Shown one piece after another: positions 22,341 through 32,983 of a stretch of DNA of 64,000 nucleotides. The translations under genes and the position numbers were made by a program. Source of the stretch: Phragmites australis (Eukaryota > Streptophyta > Magnoliopsida > Poales > Poaceae); assembly GCF_958298935.1 (NCBI RefSeq), contig NC_084938.1, positions 25,277,501 to 25,341,500 on the forward strand. Direction: 5' to 3'. Below the pieces are notes generated by a model that had not been told where the DNA came from, ran no database searches, and saw only the letters and a program-made list of their open reading frames with translations. Every line of letters begins with the position of its first letter. Position 1 is the stretch's first letter.

Positions 22341-25148
22341 GCGGTCTCCTTCGCGCTCTACCTCCTCCTCCAGTCCCACCACCCGTCGCCCGACCCTACC
22401 CCCACGAACCCAAGTCCGTGACGACGTCCGGGAAGTGGCGTCCTATCTGAAGCCGTGGCCGCACCTCCCCTCCTTCCTCCCCTGGCTCTCCGGCCCTGCG
22501 CCGCCGGCGCACTCCTGCGAGGCCTACTTCGGCAACGGCTTCTCCCGCCGCGTGGAAGCCCTCCCCGCGGGCAGCGGAGGCGGCGGTCGGTTCCGGTGCC
22601 ACCACAGCGAGACGCTGGGAAGCTCGATCTGCGAGGGCGCGTGGGTGCGGCTCGACCCGGCGCTCATCGCGATGTCGCGCGGCGGGGAGCTGCTCGAGCC
22701 GGTGATGGGCCGCGCGGAGGAGGAGGAGCTGCCCAAGTACGAGCCCAGCGCGCTGCAGGTAGAGGGGGCGGTGGCGGGGAGGACAGCGCCGTTGGTGGAC
22801 GCAGGGTTCCTCGACGCCTACGTGCCCACCGGCGGGATTGGGATGCACACTATGAGGGCGCTGCTCGAGTCAGCGCGCGTTGTGCCGCCCGGTGAGCTAC
22901 ACTGCTCCCATGTACTCTTTGCCTTGCTAGCTAGTTGGTTTGGTGATTGATGAGAAGTGGATTGTTGGAGAATTTGTTACCATACATGGATGTCCGATAA
23001 ATTGGGAAGAGTATATCAGTAGAGTCAGCTCAGTGTTTGATTTGTGAGGATTTAATGGAAGTCTGTTGGATCCAGTGCCCATGCAGCTATTGAACTACCT
23101 TGCTTTTAAATTTGATATATTTATGAAATTTCTAAGAAAAGAGCAAACTGAGAGGAGCAATAGGGTAGCTTTGGTGATGTACTTTCTTATTATTAGAAGG
23201 CTTTTCAACCTTACTCCAATTCACATAATTTCTCACTCTAGCTCACTCTATTCGCACTTATAGGGTGAGTGATAGAAGGTGGGAAAAAATGTTTGTGAAG
23301 TGCGTAAAAGTAGAATTTATGCCATATTTACTTTTTCCATGGTAAATTAGTACTAATTACCAACATTTTTACTAAAACAACTGCAGAGCCAACTCTGGGG
23401 AGCCCTGACGTCAAGTTGTGTTTTTTCCCTCTTTAATTGTTTTCTTGTAATGTGAGAATTGAAACTTAAGATTTGTATTGTCCTAGAGATTTAGGGATCA
23501 GAAAACGAACAATTCCAATTCCGATCTTATGTGACCAAAAGGAATCTGGAGGAAGAAAATTTGTGATATGGTTATGTGGAATTATAATCCTATAAGGTGA
23601 AAAAGGAACTTGTTCATTATAAATAAAGGACTGACAAATGAACGGCCAGATTAGTATTCTTCTCTTAGTAAGTGGGTAGTGAGTAATGTGGGAGTTTCTA
23701 TCTCTTTTGCTCCGGTTAATGTTGGAATTTATAACTCTGTTTAAGGTGAGAACTCCATGGGAGCCTATCACTAGCATATAAAGATTGTGATTGTGCTTTT
23801 GGTTATTTGGTTTAATTTTTGCTTCTTGCATTGATGCTGTGTACGTACAGAATAGTTGCCTAGTTGGTGATTCTATCACATAACTTTTGTTTATTCTCAG
23901 TTAGGTATAAGGTGGTTTTAATTATGTCATGCAGATACAGTAGAGTATCTTGCAGATTTGCCTGAATGGATGGATTTCTAACTGTACCATTGAACAAAAT
24001 GAATATACTTGGTGATACCTTTTGAGGCTCGAAATTGTAGCCTTGTGAGCTCTATTGCATTGAGGTTTTTGACAAAGGAGCGTGTGATTCCTGTAGAAGC
24101 TGACCTTTAGTTTCATTTCATAGTATTGATCATTAGTCATTACTATAGCACGATTTATTTCTGGACCAATGTTAATATTCCCTTCTTACGTTTCTTTATC
24201 TTCTGAAATTTCAGTAGTTTCTTTTTAACTGTGTTATTACACTTGTTATTGCAGTGGTTGAAGAACCGACACTTCTGGTCACTCGTTTTGAATATGCAAA
24301 TCTTTTCCACACAATTACAGACTGGTACAGTGCATATGTTAGTTCCAGAGTCACGAATTTACCAAACCGTCCTAATGTTGTTTTCATGGATGGGCATTGT
24401 AAGGTATGTGATGCACTACGAATTATTGCATGCTTTTTGTTGTTGGTGCAGCGCATTATGTTTGTTGAATGAGTTATGGCCAACCATTATGTTTCTTCTG
24501 CTATAATTGCCGTTGTAAACAACACTAGCAACATTTTTGTGTGCTCAATCTTTTAGTTTAGTTTGTGCATTGATAATATGGCATAGTTTTCTTTTCTTTT
24601 TTTTCTCATTTGGTGTTGAGTACCATGTATGCGCTCATGTTTGGAGATCAATTGTGGTCAGAGACCCTCCTGGATCCTAGCCCAATCTGTCAATTCCCAT
24701 GTTCTATATTTATGGCAACTAGCATTCTGGTGCGAAGCCCTGAGAGGCTAAGACATCTGTCCTGATGCCACATTTAAACCTTTGCCAGTCATACATGTCC
24801 ATGCTTCCTCGTATGCCTAACGTCCTGTTTCTATTGCTCCATCATGTGGTTTTCTCTAAGATTTAACAATCATAACTTAATGTGATCTACCATACGTAAT
24901 ATATTGAAGTAAACATCAGGAGTGTGTCAGAATCACAGTGGATAGTTGTCCTCATAGAGTAAAGTTGAAACAATAAGTGAAAATGAAACGGTAGTTTGAC
25001 TTTTATAAATGATAGGCTATAGCATGCTAAAATTAGTCAACTGAGGTGAACCATATTGTCTATTGTCGCATATTTCCCCATCAATCATCTGAATACTTGT
25101 CCCTAGAATAGTTGGAACAGTGCCATGGTTTTGAAACTTGAGTGTGTA

Positions 25149-25574
25149 TGTAATGGTGGTTGTTTATTGGAGGGAGGAGAGGGGGAGGATGGCGACTATG
25201 GAGGTCGGCGACAGCTATGGTCGGCGGTGGCTAGGGTTTGAACGCAAGGCGGCGGCGGTGTGTGAGAGAGAGAAGGCGAGGGTCGGCTAGGCACCAGGCG
25301 TCTAGACGGCAAGAAGAAGGGTTTTCCTTTTAATTCTTGCTTATCTCTTTATTGATGATTTGTCTCTTTTTATATAGAGACTAACTTGCCTCCTAAGTAA
25401 TGTATTACAATCTGGAAAGTTCTGGAAAATCCTAAATCTTCTTAACGGCTAAGAAGCCGTGTGGACACAGCCGATGCTACAGTATTACTGTTCATGATGT
25501 TGAGCAGTACCCGCAAGTGGGCTTTTGGGCTGGCTGGTCTTACTGGGCCATGGGCTGGATCTGGACCCATGACA
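25149..25574 (-). mobile_element. Probable solo LTR in the GT61 second intron
   Basis: On the minus strand the 426-bp segment starts TGTCATGGG and ends CCATTACA, with a TATATAAA box (near 25370) and a downstream aataaa. GC-rich (cgg)n sequence fills its right half in that orientation. Flanking pentamers are gtgta (25144-25148) and ctgta (25575-25579), a 4/5 match. No internal retroelement sequence is attached, so a solo LTR is the best reading. Confidence 0.5.
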
Positions 25575-26730
25575 CTGTACGTGCAGCTTGCAACTCTTTA
25601 CTAGATTATACAAAGGCAGGAATGATAGTGATGTGTAATGGTAATTCTGTTCACTAGCTGTTTAGCGATGTTTTCATTCCGAGTTATGAATGGAACTTTC
25701 ACGTTATGTTCTTCATCCTCCAGCAAATTTACGTGAACAGCATCCTATGTGGTTGCTCAGTTTTGCAATTGGTGTTGATTTTTTTTTTATTAATTACAGA
25801 GCTAATATGCAATACATGGAGGTATTCTTTGATGAAACCATCAGCATTTTGAGATCTGCTGCTTTGTACTTGCATATTTTCTTATTGATTCCGAGTGCAA
25901 TTTTATCTGCTACTCCAGTTAGCAAGACAACCTTTCTACACAATGATTTATCTCTGTTTTCCCTCTCTCTGTATATTCTTGTCTTGTGACAGATGTGATC
26001 TGACATCCACAGGCACAATTGGAGCAAACATGGGAAGCACTTTTTTCAAGTGTGACATATGCTAAGAACTTCTCTGGTCCTGTTTGTTTCCGACATGCAA
26101 TTCTTTCACCTTTGGGCTATGAGACTGCTCTATTTAAGGGGCTTAGCGAGAGCTTCAGCTGTGAAGGTGCCTCCACTCAGTCCCTCGGAGAAAAGCCAGA
26201 CTATGAGAAAACATCACGATTATCTGAATTTGGAGAGATGATTGTAGCTTCGTTTGATCTTCCACAGGATGACATCATGTCATCCAAAACACTAAATGGT
26301 CTCAATGTTCTCTTCATTCGGCGAGAAGACTACTTGGCCCACCCACGCCACAGTGGTAAGGTTGAATCTAGACTGAGCAATAAGCTGGAGGTATATGATG
26401 CAATTGACAAGTGGGCAAAAGGTCAGAAGTGCAAAATAAATGTTGTCAATGGTCTTTTTGCCCACATGACTGAAGGAGCAACTCCGTGCTATCCTGGAAG
26501 CTTCAGTAGTAATAGGGGCTCATGGAGCTGGTCTAACACACTTAGTTTCAGCTACACCCGATACAAAAGTTCTTGAGATCATCAGCAGCATGTATCGGCG
26601 CCCACATTTTGCATTGATCTCACATTGGAAGGCTTTAGAGTACCATGCTATAAATCTCCCTGGATCATATGCTAGGATCGCAGATGTCATCAGTGAATTG
26701 AGTAATATACTGAAAGGTCTTGGATGCTGA

Positions 26731-27637
26731 AAACGAGGTACTGTTATACCGAGGTATTCATCATGAAATTCACCATAGGCCATACCAAATTGATATTTTG
26801 CTTCATACATACTGGTAACACTAACGACACTGACGCATACAATTTTATTGAGAGGGGAGAAGTTTTGCCAGGTTATTCCCACCATTGTATTGAGGATCGA
26901 AGCAGTCCCAGTTCTCATTAGAAGAATTTCATGCTGCCATAGTCTAATGCCAGCATTTCCAAGGATCATGGAAACAACCCCTGTATGGTATCTGACAGCA
27001 CCTAATGATATGAAAGCCAATACATGTTGTCCACTCCATTCTAGGAGTAATTCTATCGCCCGCAAGCTAAACCAAATTGTTTTTTTTTTCGTTCCTGCTT
27101 GTAGATTGAGCAAATCGTATGTATGTTGCGTGTTGAGTGCTCCCCACTGTTGTCATTGAAAACTGCCTGAACATGGCACAGGCTCCTCCTTTGTGCATGC
27201 TGTATGATTTGCTCTCTTTTTTTCATGTCGCCGAAGCGATGTCGCCTGGTCCAGCAGGCAGCATCCTTATGTCGACCTGATCATTTCGGAAGATGAAATG
27301 TGCCGCCAGTGGCTCATAATGCCCGTGCGCTAGCGTACTTTGATCCTTTTGTCTGTCGTTGCAGTGCCTCATACTATCATTGATGTGGGCAAGACGATGT
27401 TGTTTGTTGTTGGCGATTCTGGTGTGCACGCTTCGACGTGCTAAATGGAAACTCTGTATTCATGGCTCACCTACTGTTTTGATCACTTTGTATTCCTGGA
27501 GAGGCTAGGAGGGAGGAAGAAGCATCGATGGATGCGTTTTGGGCCGTGGGCGTCTCGGAGAAGCACATGTCGTGTCGCTGGTCCTCCTATTCATGAGCGT
27601 GACATGGGCATGGGCATGGCTTATAGCTTTCCTGTCC
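26731..27637. other. Downstream region of the GT61 gene
   Basis: This probably includes the 3' UTR. The open frames here contain no recognisable domain, and the stretch has no transposon ends that I can define. Confidence 0.35.
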
Positions 27638-28200
27638 GAAATTGTAGAAGCTCACATCACAACATATTTATAGTACAAGAGGAAGATAGAAATTTGTGTA
27701 GTATACTAATTGAGACTTTAAGAGACGCTTAATGTATTGGAACTTGTTTGCAGTTAGCATGTGCACCCTCCGGCCCTAAATATAACTCCATTTAGATTTG
27801 TCTTAAATCAAACTTATTTAGTTTTTATCATCATTAGCTAGAAAATCATATAGATTAACGATATAGGGTTAATGTTACTAAATTTATCATAAAAATACTT
27901 TTATAATATATAACTCTTTCTATTTAAAATAATACATTTTTATAAATACTATTAGTTAAAGTGTTATATTAGAGATTATGTATCCTAATAAACTTATATT
28001 TAAGATCAGAGAGATTATTTTCTCTCATGGACTTAAATGCCATCCAATATACATCTTATACTTCCGTGTAACCACTAAACTATGTATCCTCACGCCACCT
28101 GCAGCCTGGCCTTCTCTTACCACTGTTTACAATTGAACGACCTTGCTGTGTGTAGCTCATGATTTATAGCTTGAACCAACTCTACCAGAATTCCTGTCAC
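27638..28200. repeat. Local duplication, copy A
   Basis: Outside the inserted MITE (27761-28017) this segment matches 29268-29700 in the same order and orientation: gtagaagctcac(a/c)tcacaaca, gagacttt(a/g)agaga, ttgtttg(c/t)ag(t/c)tagcatg, tctctcatgg(a/g)cttaaatgcc and ttg(a)accaactct-like words. The copies are clearly diverged. Confidence 0.65.
27761..28017. mobile_element. Stowaway-like MITE inside copy A
   Basis: The left end ccctccggccctaaatataa and the right end, reverse-complemented (ctctctgatcttaaatataa), resemble the CTCCCTCCGTCCTAAATATAA terminus of grass Stowaway elements. The homologous copy B (29268-29700) lacks this piece exactly, which gives an empty-site comparison. Confidence 0.65.
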
Positions 28201-28266
28201 TTTGACTTTTTCCTAGGCAGAAATGACCCGGTGAAGGCAGATGAGTGCTTGGTCTTTTTCTTTGAT

Positions 28267-28509
28267 TCAGATCCACTCTCCCTCTGGATACGCTCCTTCT
28301 CGATATGTTGTACACAAAAGTTTCCCATAAGAACATTTTCCCCCAAAAGTCAAAACAGCTAGCACATCACAGATTACCTTCAGCTTGGAGACGACTTCAT
28401 CCATTGAAGGGCGCTCATCAGGATCACTAACTGTGCAATGTTTCTTGGAAATTTTGGACGGAGCGAAATGCAAGAATTTTCCAAGGCAGGGGATCCTCCG
28501 TTGAAACAC
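28267..28509 (-). pseudogene. Receptor-like kinase fragment (kinase subdomain XI)
   Basis: The minus strand, core about 28450-28369, encodes SDPDERPSMDEVVSKLKVI. This is the conserved C-terminal subdomain of plant receptor-like Ser/Thr kinases (D-P-x-x-R-P-S-M-x-E-V-V). No other kinase motif (P-loop, HRD, DFG) is found nearby, so this is an isolated gene fragment. Confidence 0.55.
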
Positions 28510-29267
28510 TCCTTGCTAAGATCAAAGAGGAGGCTAGACTTTAGCTGGAGCGAAGAGGCTTAGGCTCATCATTCTGGGAGACTAATCTTTCCTTCCCTTC
28601 AACTCTCGGTTTTGTGCTTTGATTACTTTTTCGGCCAGTGGTTGGCCTCATACATGTATATTGTGCTCTACTTCTCTATCAATATAGGCAGCAACAAATC
28701 TCATGCTGGTTGCGAACTTAGCATAGATTAGTTGTCTAAGGTCATTATGGTGGAACTTGCTTATCTAGGTTCAAGTTTTAGATTTGGCACAAGTGCTCGC
28801 ATTTTTTTGGATTAAATTTTAAGAGAAATACATGTGTGGTCAAAGTGTATGCTCGTGCTATATGGAGTTATATCTCTAATCTTGTTTAGACGTGTGCTAG
28901 GATGCACCTACGTAGGTGTGTGGACATGAGTATGGTGTGGATGCTTGAGTGTGTTGCACTTAAAAAATTAAAAAAAATCTCATGCTGGTTCGGTTTAAAA
29001 AATGCTATCGTATTGCCTAAGATCATATAAAATACAGATTACATTATGTCTTGACAGATCAACTACCTTTTTAACATCATGATCACACCGTCATTCATAA
29101 AAATATTTTCGCTAGTAGATTGGATTAGCTACAGCAATAACACTGATACTGCATTGGTCAGCAGGGCAGAAATTTAGGTACTCTGACGAATTGAACATGT
29201 CAAAAGATGTATACTAGGTACCAACTGATGGACATAGTTAGTATCAGGTAGGAACCTTTTCCAAACT
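28510..29267. other. Non-coding spacer
   Basis: No gene, RNA or clear transposon end is recognised. Confidence 0.35.
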
Positions 29268-29720
29268 GCAAAACGGCAGAAGCTCACCTCACAACAGACT
29301 TATGCGGTACATCCGAGACCATGAGGTGGGACAAGTAGCCCCCACCAAGCTTGAAACACGGCGAGCAAGCTATATGCTTCCCCACATGAATTCAATTTGG
29401 GATCAGCCATTACACAGGAAAACGAAGCTAGCGAGCGATTTAGTTGGGGAAAATTAATTAGAGAAGAAGTTCAAAGCAATGACTGAGACTTTGAGAGAAG
29501 CTCAATTATATTGGAGCCTCTTGTTTGTAGCTAGCATGCAGTACGTCTCTCTCATGGGCTTAAATGCCATCGCCATTCACTCTGCATCTTGTCCTTCCGT
29601 GCAACCACAACACTATGTATGCATCACGCCACCAGTCCCTTGCTCTCTGGCCACTATTTCTAATTGAATGGCCTCACTGTTCGGAGTTTATGATTATACC
29701 TCGAACCCACTCTGTCTGCC
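29268..29720. repeat. Local duplication, copy B (MITE-free)
   Basis: This is homologous to copy A at 27638-28200 but uninterrupted. It gives the pre-insertion state for the Stowaway-like MITE. Confidence 0.65.
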
Positions 29721-31480
29721 CGGCTTTGGATCCATCCTCTGTCATATGATCATATCCTCTACATCCGCACCCTCTCCCAGCATTATCATATTTCATATCA
29801 CGGAGTTCTGAGTGAAACGTTGTGTATGGCCTTCCTCATTGTCTCAATGATATGTGACCGGTCTAGGATATAAATCAATTAACTTAAATGTATCTATAGA
29901 TCTTTTTTTCAATCAATAACATTAATTTTTAAAAATTATTCAATTTAAGAAAAATAATATTATTAGTTGAACTAAAGACTTCAGTGAATACTTTTAGATT
30001 CACCAATTTACATCCTAAGCCAGTCCAAGATGTATCACGTGGAAACCTGAAAGAATTTAACGCGCGGTGTCTTGTGAAATTTCTACGTTCCGAAAGCTAC
30101 AATGCATCTACGGCAGGGTCACAAGGACGAGCATACTCGATCACGCTCGTCCCACGCGCGGCGTATTAGGATCTCTGCTTGCTCGGTCGACCGGATTATG
30201 TGCAGGGATCGCAGCGGCTGGCTAATCAATTGGAATAGTTGCCGGTTGGTCGTCCCGTCAGGGCCACAACCGTGCACTGTAGAGGTGCACCGTCCGCATA
30301 CTTGATTTGAACGATCCCGGAGGGCCTTCACCTGTGCCGAAATGGGCACCCAACAACATGGCACGCACGCATGCACAGTGCACGTCTTCAATGCTGTCTA
30401 ACTACTCTCATGCTAGCTACTTGCTGGTACTGCATATACGACGTATACTTCCTCTGCGTTAGTTTTTCTTCAGGCGTAGATCGATGAATGAGTGCGTCAC
30501 GTACGTCGTCGTTGAACGGTCGCCACTGAAAGCCAAGTTATCATCATGCACGTCGATCGAGCTTGCGGTGAAAAACTACGGTGACGACAGCCTTCGTTTC
30601 TATACCGGCCGGTGGCTAGTCCAAAGCTGCATGCATCTGCCGGCTATATGTGAGGTTCGAGTCACGCAAACTGCGTGTTAAATATATGCTTACTGTGCGG
30701 TTTTGAGATTTGATTCTGTACTGATCTCAGGGTTGTAGAACCCTAATTAAGATGGTTACGGTAAGCAACTTTGCCCTTGGGAAGAGAACACATACTGGTT
30801 TCTGCATATGTGCATGCAATCAGAAGGTGGCAGTGATCATGGATACGCCTGCCCGGCATATTGCATGCATGCAGTAGCTTTTCTAAGGATGTACTACCCG
30901 CGGAAAAGGCTTATGTAATCACAGTCACACACACAGGTCTACAGGATGTCTGCTGCTGGCTATAGTGTTGCATCAATGTGCTGTTTGCCTCGCCTACTGC
31001 ATGCAATTGGCAGTTGCATGCTTCGATCTCAAAGGAATCGACACAGATACATATATACCGCGATTGTGCATGTACCCCAGATTACAAAAGGCCGGCCGGA
31101 CGGACATGATTACTCCGAAGCATTCGCGGGTGATGTAATCGTCCTTCTCGAACAATGCGGTCGATAATGTTTTTACCCTTGTCTCAAAATAAAAATGTGT
31201 TGCAGACATTGCAATGTTTTACGTTGAGTGGGACAGGGTGGTGGCCCACCTAATTTAGGCTTGCACCTTAAGAGTGACATTGTACAATAAATAAACTCTT
31301 TTAAAACGGTGTGTGCATCATCTATTTTTTTAAATAAAACCAAGAGCACTGCTATTTTATTTTATTTTATTGAGGTAAACTGCTAATTTATTTAAGGAGG
31401 AAGGAAGCGGGTTTTACATATGCAAGGTTAAATAAGAAACAGATTATCTCAAACACAAGTGACATGGCCTAAACTAATCT
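29721..31480. other. Intergenic stretch without recognised genes
   Basis: This contains AT-rich sequence (29870-29970) and mixed sequence with several (tgca)n words near 30350, 30640, 30830 and 30870. Short open frames show no domain. Confidence 0.35.
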
Positions 31481-31489
31481 ATAATTGGG

Positions 31490-31625
31490 CTGCCACACGC
31501 CTGACGCCTCAGGTCGATCCCTTTCTTGATGTAGCCGAAGACCTGTAAAGGTTGTTGAGCGTGCCCCTCAAAAATCCTTCTATTGCATTATATTCCTTCT
31601 AAATGTTCCATGCCGTGTACTCCTG
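31490..31625 (-). pseudogene. LINE ORF2 C-terminal remnant
   Basis: The minus strand reads CNRRIFEGHAQQPLQVFGYI after one stop and continues KKGIDLRRQA. This resembles the W-x-E-R-N-x-R-I-F-E segment and following helix near the C terminus of plant LINE reverse-transcriptase proteins. It is short and interrupted, so the assignment is tentative. Confidence 0.35.
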
Positions 31626-31767
31626 TTGCAAATGTTGAGTACATTATTGCCGCAGTCGTTCTTTTCTGTTCCTTCGGATATGAAGTGTACATCATTGTGG
31701 TGGAGTGTTAATGACAGGTGGCATTTCAAGCCATTGCATGTAATTTTTTCATATACTAGAAGTATAA

Positions 31768-32648
31768 GATCTATCTCTAAGAGTCTCACAATCTCAATTC
31801 CTATAATCAAATTTAGAAAAATTTACTTCAAATCCTAACTTCATCAGCTTTCCAATCTCACTCCCAATATTTACCGACGCCAAAATTGCCCCTCTCGCTA
31901 GCTACTTGTGGGGAGCGCCCCTCGCTCCCGAAACGCCTGGCCATCCCTAGGCCCACCGCCTCGGCCATCCTCCGTCCATGCTGACAATGCCAAGAGCTTG
32001 CCCTCAACCTCCTCAAGCCAACACCCAATCAGAGCTTTACCTACGGCACCCTCTCCTTCTTCTCCAGTCGACGCCACAAGCTCCCCTCTAGCCTCACTGT
32101 CGACCGGCTGCTCCAATGCCTCCTCGCCCAAGCCGACCACATGGTGAGCTTCGATGTGCTTCACTGAAGCTCTCCGGTCTTTTCCCTCCCACTCTCCTCG
32201 CCGAGTCACGCCGCCACCATCGCACCCAACAACCGCAACTGTCATTGTCGTCGCCGCCACACTTGGCTAGCGTGCATGTATCGCCGACCCCACAAGATTC
32301 GCCTCGGTGCGCTAAACATCTTGGTACCACCCATCTCCCGGACTTTGCTGCAGTTCACCACCAGCAAGCAGTCAACGGCTGGTCAAAATCAATCCCCTCC
32401 TCTGGATCGATTTTGACCGAAGTCAAAACCTTGACCCGAGTCAATGGGCTCGGGACCCACAAATCCAGAGAGGGTCTAGGTAGATCCGAGTAAAAATAGT
32501 TTTAGGGATAGTTAGTTTTAGAAAAAAATTAAAAATAGTTTTGAGAGTCTGTTGAAGCGGAAGGAGATTAAGATAGTGAATTTTATTGAGAAGGCTCTAT
32601 ATATGATAATACTGAAAGTGGGTTTTTAAAGTCTCTTAGAGATGCTCT
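31768..32648. mobile_element. Candidate Pack-MULE carrying a captured coding-like segment
   Basis: The left end gatctatctctaagagtct and the right end, reverse-complemented (gagcatctctaagagact), form short inverted repeats like the GAGCATCTC termini of some grass Mutator-like elements. Between AT-rich flanks lies a GC-rich segment (about 31905-32480) with gene-like composition, e.g. on + SLTVDRLLQCLLAQADHMVS. It contains stops and its source gene is not recognised. I could not define a 9-bp target duplication, so confidence is moderate. Confidence 0.4.
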
Positions 32649-32980
32649 AATGCCATAGCAGCGCTTTTGATGATATATTTCATTGTGCTGTGACAAAGTT
32701 AAACGTGTACACAGTGACGGTCAAAGTTTTGTAGGTTTAATTGCACAATCTACCGGATGCATCTTTGTTTTATGACGTAGTGGGGAATTAATTTCTCAGC
32801 CTAGATGCGCGCTCAACCATATGAAGTTTACATAATTCTGAGTTCTAAAAAAATTCCAAAAAATAGGTAAATATAGAGTATGTTGGGACATATTCAACTG
32901 CAAAAACAATTATGAAAAAATACGATCATTTGTGAGCTGTAAAAAAAGTGAAAAGTGTTGTAGGTAGTCGTTTTACATTA
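32649..32980. other. AT-rich spacer
   Basis: Nothing is recognised between the candidate Pack-MULE and the CACTA element. Confidence 0.4.
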
Positions 32981-32983
32981 TAT

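Larger units (their letters stand above)
22235..26730 (+). pseudogene. GT61-family glycosyltransferase gene, frame-disrupted
   Basis: The coding order is that of a plant GT61 type II Golgi enzyme (xylan arabinosyl/xylosyltransferase-like or EOGT-like family). Exon 1 has an anchor-like hydrophobic stretch (about 22290-22370, VSSRVLLVFAV repeated, then SFALYLLLQ) and, in another frame from about 22396, the luminal start (VASYLKPWPHLPSFLPWLSG ... GGIGMHTMRALLESARVVPP). Its donor is at 22891/22892. Exon 2 (24255-24403) encodes EEPTLLVTRFEYANLFHTIT and VVFMDGHCK. Exon 3 (26013-26730) encodes the catalytic C-half, including NVLFIRRED and GAHGAGLTH. Exon 3 shifts +1 at about 26472 (one extra base or two lost), and the rest is open to TGA 26728-26730. 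Exon 1 also needs a frame change between anchor and luminal part, and no ATG is in the anchor frame. It is a young pseudogene or a sequence with indel errors. Confidence 0.75.
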
